Source: Paramoeba atlantica
Lineage: Eukaryota; Discosea
Direction of reading: 5' to 3'
DNA length: 64,000 nt
Assembly (NCBI GenBank): GCA_977017575.1
Contig: CDRNVI010000030.1
Location: forward strand, 1,054,001-1,118,000
In this document: positions 56,257 through 64,000 of the stretch, in pieces
Numbering within the stretch: the first letter of the stretch is position 1
Layout: each line of letters begins with the position of its first letter
Notes under the pieces: model-generated
Database searches by the model: none
The model's input: the letters and a program-made list of their open reading frames with translations, nothing else
What the model was told of the DNA's origin: nothing
Made by a program: the position numbers and the translations under genes

Positions 56257-58218
56257 TTAAATATTGCAGAGCACGAACCCTGCCGTTACTGTCAGCGCTC
56301 CTCCAAAATAAAGAGGCGTAAATGTGTGCGATTTTATAAAGAAGTCTAGCACCATAGCGAGGGGAATGGTAAGTGATAGTCCCACAGTAGCAACGAGTGG
56401 TGAAGTCAGCACCACGCCTCGGGCCCATAATACATCGGAAAGACTGGTACCGACCAGGGCGTTAACAACAAGGGGCCATATTGTGTGCTTCGGCGGGAAT
56501 AAAAAGGTTTCAGTACCGGTGTAGTGAAGAATCAGAAATCCGGGCCAGAAAATCAGAGTGTTCACTACCCCCAGTAGTCCAAACACCATCCCCATGCTGT
56601 AGTGCCGTTCATCAGGAAGCTGTCGTTTTAGCGCGACGGTATAGGCCGCATAGAAAAACGCAGAAACACTCGCGGCCGCCATGCCATATGGTGTGGAGTG
56701 CCCTTGATTCGACCCGGTGGCAAATCCCACCATAATGGAACCACCAACACAGAGAAGAACGGCACCAAAATGGTGGATGCGGGCCCGCTGACCGAGAATA
56801 AAAAAGCTCAGCACGAGCGTCCACACCGAGCTTGTGGAGCTTAGAATCGTATTTGTGGACACTGTGGTGGCCGTAAGCGAGGCATTGAACAGCGAGTTGG
56901 CGATAAACCACAGAGGACAGAAATACAAGGTGGCCCACCACAGCCGACGCATGTGGTAGGGTTCTGTGTCCGGCATCACACCCGACTCCTCCCCCTCCGC
57001 GGCGTCGTACTCCTTCGTTCCCGGACACGTGCGAGCCAGGCACACCCGACAGGAGTCCCAGCAACGAGCCCCAGACCGTGGAGTCGCCAGCTCAGCGATA
57101 GGATAACTTGATCGCCCCGTACAGGGCTCCGAGGTGGGTGGGTTGGTTCGCGTAGAGACCTCTTCCATAGGATCCGGTACCGGTTCCTCCTCCACGCAAG
57201 CCCCCACCTTTGGGGTCTTCGCCACCGTATCCCGCCGACCACACAGCACCCCACGCCAACGGCGACGAAAGATGTACCCGAAATTCCACACGGAGAACCC
57301 AAACGTGTTGAAGTAGGTCAAAAAGTACGGCTTGTTGTATTCCAAATTCCCATAGATGTACTGAATCCACAACGAGGACACAACCCAGATAATCGCCACC
57401 GTCACAATCAGAAACACCCCAAAAGCATAATTCGAGTACGGCAACCACAGACCACACCAGGAAACTGCCCGTTTCACCCCCTCCCACGACCTTTTCACCA
57501 TCCCTCCCTTTCCACCACCTTCTCCCTCCTCCCCTCCCCCACCCTTCCCCCCCTGCTCCCCCGTCCCATTTCCCTTTCCCTCCCCATACGACCCCACCGC
57601 GGGGGGGAGGTAATACGACGAAGACCCTAACGGGGATCGTCCACCACCACCCCCTCCCATCATCCCTCCCCCACCCATCATCCGTACCCCTCCCCCCCCT
57701 CCACTCCCCATCCGCGCACTCTCCAACGCGTCACACGACAGCGCGGAGCGTGCCGTGAGCAGTGGACTACGGGGCTCCGAGGGCACTCCCCCGCCTGTGA
57801 GGATATCATCAAAGGAGTGAGCCCCGGGGAGCGTGGCGGAGAGGGCGCAGGGGACTCGACGCGTGGTGGAGTGGTGGGGAGAGGAAGAGGAAGAGGAGAG
57901 GAAGGGGAGACGGGGGAGCAGACGGGACGCGGCACTGGTACTCCCCCGGGTGGTACTTGCGGTGGAGGAGCTGCGACTGGGGGCGTAGATGCGGTCCGTG
58001 GGGTCGGTGGGGGGTGGGTGACGACCGCTGAGGATGTGGTGGGGGTGGTGGGGGTGGTGGGAGAGGGTGAGACCGGAGGGGAGGTCGGAGGGGAGGGCGA
58101 GCTCATCGACGGAGAGGAAGGCGGCGGCGGAGGAGGGGGAGCCGGCGGAGAGGGTGTCGGCGAGACTGGAGGCACCGCCCCAGGGTTCGTCGGGGTCGTT
58201 GCTGGTGGTGGGTTTCAT
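56257..58218 (-). CDS. SLC35F-like drug/metabolite-type membrane transporter
   Basis: 653 residues. The N-terminal ~250 are low-complexity (Ser/Thr/Pro/Gly with Gly-Met and Gly-Gly runs) and GC-rich DNA. About ten hydrophobic segments follow: YAFGVFLIVTVAIIWVVSSL and KPYFLTYFNTFGFSVWNFGY come before a loop of ~100 residues; then TLYFCPLWFIANSLFNASLT, SSTSSVWTLVLSFFILGQRA, FGAVLLCVGGSIMVGFATG, GMAAASVSAFFYAAYTVALK, and more to the C-terminus. The ATTVSTNTILSSTSSVWTLV and SDVLWARGVVLTSPLVATVG blocks match the SLC35F5/F-type (EamA) family. Substrate is not predictable from sequence. The cytoplasmic loop is long compared with the family. Confidence 0.85.
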   Translation of the reverse strand: MKPTTSNDPDEPWGGASSLADTLSAGSPSSAAAFLSVDELALPSDLPSGLTLSHHPHHPHHILSGRHPPPTDPTDRIYAPSRSSSTASTTRGSTSAASRLLPRLPFLSSSSSSPHHSTTRRVPCALSATLPGAHSFDDILTGGGVPSEPRSPLLTARSALSCDALESARMGSGGGGGVRMMGGGGMMGGGGGGRSPLGSSSYYLPPAVGSYGEGKGNGTGEQGGKGGGGEEGEGGGKGGMVKRSWEGVKRAVSWCGLWLPYSNYAFGVFLIVTVAIIWVVSSLWIQYIYGNLEYNKPYFLTYFNTFGFSVWNFGYIFRRRWRGVLCGRRDTVAKTPKVGACVEEEPVPDPMEEVSTRTNPPTSEPCTGRSSYPIAELATPRSGARCWDSCRVCLARTCPGTKEYDAAEGEESGVMPDTEPYHMRRLWWATLYFCPLWFIANSLFNASLTATTVSTNTILSSTSSVWTLVLSFFILGQRARIHHFGAVLLCVGGSIMVGFATGSNQGHSTPYGMAAASVSAFFYAAYTVALKRQLPDERHYSMGMVFGLLGVVNTLIFWPGFLILHYTGTETFLFPPKHTIWPLVVNALVGTSLSDVLWARGVVLTSPLVATVGLSLTIPLAMVLDFFIKSHTFTPLYFGGALTVTAGFVLCNI

Positions 58219-58540
58219 GAGGGTGGTGGAGATGTGTGGAATGGAGTTGTGTGGGTGTGGTTCGAGGTTGAGGTGTGTGGGTGGAGGTTTTAAGCCAGGA
58301 ACATGTGTTGGGTGAAAGCGAATGCTGAATAGAGAAGAAACCTAATGAGTATTTGGGATATGTTCTTGTGGTAGGAATTGCATCTCAGTAAGAATTAAAA
58401 TAAAATGATAGGATCTGAACATACATCTCCCTTGTACGACAAGCGTGTATACAAGCGTGTATAAGCTCATGTTGAGAGAGACACATCGTTTACCAGAACT
58501 ACTATCATCTGAATTACGATCCTTACACTAGTTTAATCTT
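58219..58540. other. Intergenic spacer with a small duplication
   Basis: No gene. Contains two neighbouring copies of CAAGCGTGTATA at about 58440-58465. Confidence 0.5.
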
Positions 58541-59815
58541 ATGGTGGATACTATTCCTGAGCTTGTCCCTGTGGTGAACAACGCTCCTTCCCCAAAGGCC
58601 TCTTATATGGAGCTTTGCTCCATGAAGCGACTTGGCTTGACCGTGCAATGGAACATCTTTGGGGCCCTTCCCGGAGCCATTCAGTTTGCTAAAGAACTCG
58701 TCAACATTGATCCCGTACTGGAGCGCGCATCCGCATGCGCGGACAACTCTATTCACGGTACCCAAGTGATTCGTCGTAACTTGAGTGCCTCGCAACGAGG
58801 TGATTTCTCCAGCACGGACATAACGCCCCAAGTCAAACTGCGAGATGAACTGTGCGGGGAGGAATCTGTTCTGTTTCGCCCTCCGAGCACCGTTACTGTC
58901 CCCGTCGGAGAGTTGGAAAAGAGCACCCCAAAAAGACATCTGCGAAACTTTCCCATCCTTGTTCGGAACCTAGGAACCCTCGTTGTGGCCCGGAGTTGCA
59001 CGCATGCCTAACGCGAACGGGGTTTAGCGGTGAGGCATGGCTAACACAAGAAGTAAAGCGTCGCGTCTGTAACGCAGTGGGGGGCAGACTGGATATGGTC
59101 CACTACGACAAACGTTTGGCTAGCATGCCGCCGGACACGCGATTCCCGAGCATCGAGGAGGACGGCCTCTGAACCCTCTTCTGCAAATTGGGGTCAATTC
59201 TTTTAACGCATCGCCTTCATGAGGGCGTTGGGGTTGCCGTGAAGACACTGAAAAAGCTTATGGTGAGACAAGCTGCGGACAAGAATAACCTTTTCGCGGA
59301 TCAGTTGTTGGCAGCATGCATGATGCCAAAATTTATAAGAGTACTAGTGTGCATCGTACTCCGCTGTTCACTCACCACAGGACGAAATGTTCTTGGCCGA
59401 TCTAGGGTACATAGGTTGTGTGCACTGCCTTGTATCCTATAAGAAAAGTGGCCGTGGTCTCACCGATGATGAAAAACGTGTGAATGAAAGGATTTCACTG
59501 ATTCGCTCTCGAATTGAGCGACGTTTTGCACACTTCGACAAGTTTCGTTTTCTTCATGGTACTGATCATGATATGCCATGGGTCAGAGATGCTTTTCAAA
59601 TTGTTTTTGTAGTTGCGTATGGACTGCTGGCTACTCAGCCGCAGTATGATTCCATTATAAATTTAAGTTTGAAATCTACAAGTGATGAAGGTGAGTGTTT
59701 GTGTAGTAAAGGGTGCGGTGTAGTTGAGGGTATCGAAAGCGGCAGAGAGTGGGTTAAGGAAAATATAGATGGCGTTGCCTATGAGCCCAAAAAATCAAGT
59801 AAGTGCGCTAAATAA
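58541..59815 (+). mobile_element. PIF/Harbinger-like DNA transposon remnant
   Basis: The 59387-59815 segment encodes 142 residues that fit the C-terminal half of a DDE_Tnp_4 transposase: FLADLGYIGCVHCLVSYKKS, then RGLTDDEKRVNERISLIRSR and IERRFAHFDKFRFLHGTDHD. The upstream frame at 58541-59011 (156 codons) is transcriptionally continuous and may be a more diverged part; it is not in one frame with the DDE segment. No end repeats or target duplication found. It reads plus, opposite to the host genes. The element is broken, so I treat it as a decayed copy. Confidence 0.55.
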
Positions 59816-60607
59816 TATTTATGTTCAAGGCTCGTGGTGATTTTGTAGTTATAAATAAGTGTATCAGGGTTACCCATTTCTTTGGTAAAATCACTCGTAT
59901 ATTCCTTTTAGTAGATTTGTTACTAACCGTATTGATTTGCTACTAACCGCAAATTTCATTCAGATTTACTCTCCAACAATGTCCGGATTCATGAGGCCAC
60001 GCCTTCGCCTTCTACGCCCCTGCCCCCCACCCCTACCCATTCTACACTCCGCATTCCTGTTCTTGCACTGAGATAAGTAGGTACACCGCACCGAGATCGC
60101 ACCGAATCCCCACCCGCAGCCCCTCACATGTATGCACCTCCGGTAATTCTTTTTTTTATTTGGGTCATTTTTCGACTTTTATAAAAATATATGATTCATA
60201 AAAAAATGTTTCATTGAATAAATTATGAAACTTTTTTTGAAAATTGTATACCGTTTTTTATCGAATGGATCGAAAGCGTCATTCCGAAAGTATGGGGAAC
60301 ATTGATCTGCTCCCCTGGTTTATCGACCAGCACCGCGGTGGATTCCTGAGAAAAAGAGGAAGTGGTTTGCGGATCTTTTTTTGAATAACTGTGAAAATAC
60401 TTATTTTCTGAAGTGTTTTCCATTTTTGGGGAACGTCCGTATAAAAAAATATATGAGAAAATTAAGAGTTTGCCAATATCTAGGTGTTGAGAAAAAATAC
60501 AAGAGAAAAAATATAAAAACAATTCACCCCTCCCCTAACTCAGCTGCACCCAGACGCACCCACTTGTTTCAACCCTCTGACTGTAGGTATTTTTAGATAT
60601 TTTCAAA
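59816..60607. other. AT-rich spacer between transposon remnants
   Basis: No gene seen. There is a repeated TTGxTACTAACCG at about 59918-59950 and a C-rich tract at about 60010-60060. A 99-codon minus-strand frame (60223-60522) has no recognisable features. Confidence 0.45.
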
Positions 60608-62514
60608 ATGCCTAAAATATCGATTACCTAAAACATCAGCACGCATGGTGTGCCAAGGAAAACTATCACGAGGAGCCTGTATCCTGTGATCGTACTGAAA
60701 ATTGTTGGTTGTGCCCAATGCAAAACAACCATTCCTGTCGAGGCCACTATGGAGTTCTAGAACCCCCGCTTATCAACTGCGCTCAGCGCAACGTGAAGAG
60801 TAAGTTTAAAATGATTCACGCCCTCACAGGCATTCTAAACCGGCCCCTCGTTTAGGTTAAAAAACAGTTTTGATTTTAGAATTTGGGCAAAAAAATTAAA
60901 ATTAAATTTCCATTTTTAAAAATGATGCACAATAAAAAAGTCACAAATTTTCGTTTTCCTGTGTTTCGTTACACAAATAATTGTGTTGAGTGTATTGTCC
61001 TTTCCCAATGAAACACTAGATTCTATAATTCGGACCGACAAAAGTACAATACATGTGGCTTCCCTCTTCTTTCTTCCTTCTTGAATATTGGCTTCATATC
61101 GTGCCTTCCATAATAGCATCAACAAATATTCCGCTCTCCGTGGAAGCGTTCGTCATTGGAAAAATGGAGGAATGGCGCCACCGTCTTCCGCCGAATATTC
61201 CCATCGAAGCCATGGACAAAGGTACCCCCAGAACATCGGAGGATTTAGAGAATGACATAGGCTTACTTGCACGTGATCTGTGGGGTAAAATTAAGAACAG
61301 TATTGATGATTCCGAAATTTTCGGCATTGCTATGGACGGCGGTACTGATCAACTGCTAGGTGAACACATTATGCTAGTCGTGCTTTATGCTGGACCTGAC
61401 CACTGGGTATTACCTCCAATGTACCACAACAGGCACAGTGCATTCAATGGTCAGGAAATTGGAACGTCGATTGTACATGATCTGCGACGACACCTCGGCG
61501 TTCAACGTCTTCTGAAGTGGGCCTATATAATTGTAGACGGTGCCGCCGTTAACCACGTAGCACGGGACGAGGCTGAGAATGAGTTGCGAGAACTCTACTT
61601 ACCACTGTGCATTCTGGGGAACCAAGATTGGATCAATTTAAACAACGCCATTAACAGTGAAGTTTTGCGGATCGCGCATGATGGAATACGGTTGATACAG
61701 TACACATGTAGCTCTCATCCCATGCGTCGGTCACTTCCTAAACAACGTCTCTAAAACCGCACTCTCTCCCTGGACAAGTACTCCACTATTTAAATTAGAC
61801 AAGTCCTTTACGAACGCTTTCTGGGGTGGAGGAACAACTTCTTCAAGAGGGCAGTACAAAGGGGTCGTTTTCGAAGTCCGACTTTTGGAATACGATAAAG
61901 CTGGAGTTAGATTGGTACAGAGGTCTTCTTGATGATCAAAGTATGAGCACAACAGAGAAAGCAAAAGTTGTCAACACCTTGATAAGTTGCTTACAAACGT
62001 TACGTCAATTCAACAGGAACATGGTGAGTCTCTAATTGCACATCTTATGTCGGATGAAAGCTTTCAGGAAAAAGAAAACGCGCTAAATGTTCCTGCCGTG
62101 CTAGACGAATTTGAAAGGGCCAAGCAAGCCAAGGTGAGGGCTACCCCTGTACTGGGAGGAGTTGCACGATGGATTTCCGATAAATTCACTTCCGTTGAGT
62201 ATATCGCGCAAAAAGCACCGACAATTGCAAAATTTGTGGTGGAAATTTGCGCCAAGAACAGGGCTCCACCGTCTTCGATCGAACAGTACTGGGTAATTCT
62301 AAAAGAAGAGGGGGCCATTGACGCGATCGCGGTGGAAGGGCATCGATTCCTTAAGCAATGCGGACCTATTCGTGACGTTCTGAAGCATTTTTCGGATGTA
62401 CCAGCGTTTCCAACAGTAGCTCGCGTTTCGAGCGCGTTGAATGAACTCGAGGCATACCTACAAACGGAACCCATCATATTAGAAGCCTTTCAGCGTCATC
62501 GATCCCGATCGTAA
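60608..62514 (+). mobile_element. hAT-like DNA transposon remnant
   Basis: 61053-61754 and 61987-62514 encode two parts of one transposase in different frames. The first contains IFGIAMDGGTDQLLGEHIML and YIIVDGAAVNHVARDEAENE, matching the DUF659-type core (TDxW... VTDNAxNM) of hAT enzymes, followed in another frame by a C-x-H-type segment. The second is a helical C-terminal portion (RATPVLGGVARWISDKF, VLKHFSDVPAFPTVARVSSAL). A separate open segment at about 60625-60860 has Cys/His residues (CWLCPMQNNHSCRGHYGVLE) and may be an N-terminal zinc-binding part. At least one frameshift is needed. Ends were not identified. Plus strand, opposite to host genes. Confidence 0.6.
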
Positions 62515-62644
62515 AGGAAATTTTGAAACCAGAGAGTAAAAACAGCTCCGGAAGGCAATAAGGAAAGCCTTTGCGATACTTAGCGTCATCCTTATCGACG
62601 CCGAGTCTTAAATTGTATAATTCAGTTCCTTTTAATCTTCCATC

Positions 62645-62713
62645 GCCCCCCCCCCCCCCTTTATAGGTTCATTTGGGCAAAATCGAGGCTATTATAAACG
62701 GGGGGGGGTACAG
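62645..62713. mobile_element. Tiny C-run/G-run element remnant
   Basis: A ~70-bp palindrome-like unit: CG followed by a C run and TTTATAGG on the left, CTATTATAAACGGGG and TACAG|TA on the right, around a TTTGGGCAAAATCG core. The right end matches the ACAGTA-type ends of the larger elements, and GCCCAAAATCG occurs near the right end of the 44.9 kb element. It is probably an internally deleted member of that family. Confidence 0.5.
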
Positions 62714-62774
62714 TAAAACGAAGTGAAGCAAACATGTTAATGTCACTGCACTCCTAAATGACTGCCTCGTGCCA

Positions 62775-63587
62775 TCAAGATAATCTAAGAATACTTCGGA
62801 CTCTTCGCCCTAATCGGGTGAACCAAGATGCATCTGCCAAGGCGTCATTTTTTCTCTTCAGCCGCACGTCAACTTGAACAATGGGATTCGTTTCCAAATA
62901 ACCGAAATATAGACTATATGGCTTCATATCGAACAAAGAAGTATCAATAGGACAGTGTACCATTTCATAGTCTTCATTTCTCGACCTCAAGCATACTATT
63001 CGACGAGATATATCTCGCATTGAAAGATCGCCTTCTAGTGTGTCATCCGTCAAATTTGTTGTGCGAAACCTAATGGTGGGATGCTTTCTAGCGTCCAGAA
63101 CGTAGCTCGAGATGATTTCATAATCAAGAGCAGCTTTCTGGGCTTCAGACAATGGAGTATATTCACTATTCGGTCGCCACGAGTTATGAGAGTTCGCCAC
63201 TTCGTGTAGGGAGCCTACATTCTTTTGGGTAGAAGAGTCCGGGATCGCCCCTAGCGTACGTAAAGAAAAAGTGTCGAACCAGGCCTCCGGCAGTCCCCTT
63301 ACTTTGGATATGTCTATGGAAAAGTTCTTGCAAGCTATCCTAAAGTTATTACCCCAACTTGCCAGTCTGCCTTGCTTAAATACGGACACCTCCACTTCTG
63401 CTTCGGGGTATATCCAATTCGTAGTCATAAATAAAGAAGCCAAAAAACAAGAGACGTAACAAGAAAATCTGTACCATATTGAATGAAGCTCACTAGTACG
63501 GATACACAGGCGGGGTAAGTAATGACACACAACATTAATTCGACGAAACGCTTCTGAAAAAAAATGTTGCTCACCTCTAGGCCTCAA
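62775..63587 (-). CDS. YceI-like protein with N-terminal membrane segment
   Basis: 270 residues. Hydrophobic residues ~38-55 (YRFSCYVSCFLASLF) form a possible signal anchor; the Met at 63428, after it, is an alternative start. The rest matches the YceI beta-barrel order: VEVSVFKQGRLASWGNNFRI (FxVxHxG...), a helix/strand region, LDYEIISSYVLDARKHPTIRF (DFFDxxxYPxIxF), then DTLEGDLSMRDISRRIVCLR (GxLTIxGVxxPVxLxxxx). YceI proteins are lipocalin-like barrels that bind isoprenoid lipids in bacteria. Eukaryotic members are uncommon and may come from bacterial transfer, so this is worth checking. Confidence in the family is moderate. Confidence 0.55.
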   Translation of the reverse strand: MRPRGEQHFFSEAFRRINVVCHYLPRLCIRTSELHSIWYRFSCYVSCFLASLFMTTNWIYPEAEVEVSVFKQGRLASWGNNFRIACKNFSIDISKVRGLPEAWFDTFSLRTLGAIPDSSTQKNVGSLHEVANSHNSWRPNSEYTPLSEAQKAALDYEIISSYVLDARKHPTIRFRTTNLTDDTLEGDLSMRDISRRIVCLRSRNEDYEMVHCPIDTSLFDMKPYSLYFGYLETNPIVQVDVRLKRKNDALADASWFTRLGRRVRSILRLS

Positions 63588-63782
63588 GGCCTAGAATGTG
63601 ACCATGCCAAACATCAGTTCCCTTCTATTCACATCGTTTTCGAGGCATTCAATCCACTTGAATCTACACGTTAAAAACAACATGTGGAGATCATAGAACT
63701 ATAAAACAATGGTCTTGAAAATCCAAGTGTGTCTGGAGTGATAGTATGCGAGAAGAATTTCGTAAGAACATTCCGCCTGGTA

Positions 63783-64000
63783 TTACCTAGGCCATGAGTG
63801 TTCTGTGCCATGCGGCGGGGTAGCCTCGTGAGGACCTATTTTATATTCCTGCGTGGGCTTCTCCGTCCTAAATTTATACTCCGGACTTCCCCATCGTTCC
63901 ACCGGCTGGTCTCGCTTCATCGACTCCACAGTCTGGAGTTTGTGTTGAACGTTCCGCGCGGCTAGCTGGTAGCAATAGTTAATCGTCCGCAGGTACTTCC
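63783..64000 (-). CDS. 3' end of a gene at the right edge, unknown
   Basis: A minus-strand frame runs from the window edge to a TAA at 63785-63783 and encodes the last ~72 residues of a protein: a helix KYLRTINYCYQLAARNVQHK followed by charged, Pro/Glu-rich sequence (PVERWGSPEYKFRTEKPTQE, PPHGTEHSWPR). The start is beyond the window. No family recognised. Confidence 0.55.
   Translation of the reverse strand, partial: KYLRTINYCYQLAARNVQHKLQTVESMKRDQPVERWGSPEYKFRTEKPTQEYKIGPHEATPPHGTEHSWPR

Noticed and set aside
58523-58939. A 138-codon minus-strand frame overlapping the Harbinger-like remnant
   Set aside because: No recognisable domain. The plus-strand frame looks more protein-like and agrees in direction with the DDE segment next to it.
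1-64000. Search for CRISPR arrays, rRNA and bacterial operon features
   Set aside because: Repeats present are tandem minisatellites, MITEs and hairpins without spaced direct repeats; no rRNA-like sequence and no bacterial gene context were seen.

Overview
This 64 kb window comes from a nuclear genome of a unicellular eukaryote. The genes are eukaryotic (MCM4, NMD3, glucosidase II beta, CNOT9, Sec15, SYF2, CWC21, TRM10, RAD16) and uninterrupted: reading frames of up to 2,177 codons are open with no sign of introns, separated mostly by 0.2-0.8 kb of AT-rich spacer. All 27 host coding regions I can support lie on the minus strand. A 27/27 one-way array is not expected by chance and recalls the directional gene clusters of kinetoplastids, diplonemids and dinoflagellates. 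I cannot name the species. Standard stop codons are used.

Layout by coordinate. 1-19.9 kb: a partial hypothetical gene, a HIBCH-type hydrolase ending in a peroxisomal SKL signal, two small proteins (one a CWC21 splicing factor), an exocyst Sec15-like subunit, a RAD16 repair ATPase with a PARP-type zinc finger, a SYF2-like splicing factor, NMD3, a coiled-coil protein, TRM10 and a hypothetical protein. 20.3-21.3 kb: a 1 kb inverted-repeat transposon. 21.4-25.4 kb: glucosidase II beta, CNOT9 and a secreted hypothetical. 25.7-37.2 kb: two large adjacent genes that each carry three copies of the same unrecognised ~150-residue module, built around a CCHH metal site fused to a CCHC zinc knuckle. One adds a TPR/helical-repeat C-terminus and the other an RGG-like N-terminus and a C-terminal membrane anchor. 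This pair is the best candidate for an undescribed system. 38.4-40.3 kb: a two-RRM protein and a DUF1796-plus-Myb-like protein. 40.4-47.0 kb: a repeat-rich region with three long hairpins, a 27-bp minisatellite, a 347-bp tandem duplication, an LRR gene and a second 1 kb transposon nested in an older repeat. 47.0-58.2 kb: HMCES, a small hypothetical, a LOG-type nucleosidase, MCM4 (interrupted by one apparent frameshift), a rhodanese-like protein and an SLC35F-like transporter. 58.5-62.5 kb: plus-strand remains of PIF/Harbinger-like and hAT-like DNA transposons. 62.8-64 kb: a YceI-like protein and the 3' end of another gene.

Base composition is patchy. Several genes (CNOT9, the RRM gene, MCM4, the 5' parts of the LOG and SLC35F genes, and the left-edge gene) are strongly GC- and C-rich in the coding strand, while their neighbours are AT-rich. 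The genes are mostly housekeeping functions with no obvious shared pathway; the common thread is RNA handling (CWC21, SYF2, NMD3, TRM10, CNOT9, RRM protein, the zinc-knuckle pair). Identifications rest on motif recognition by eye, without database searches.
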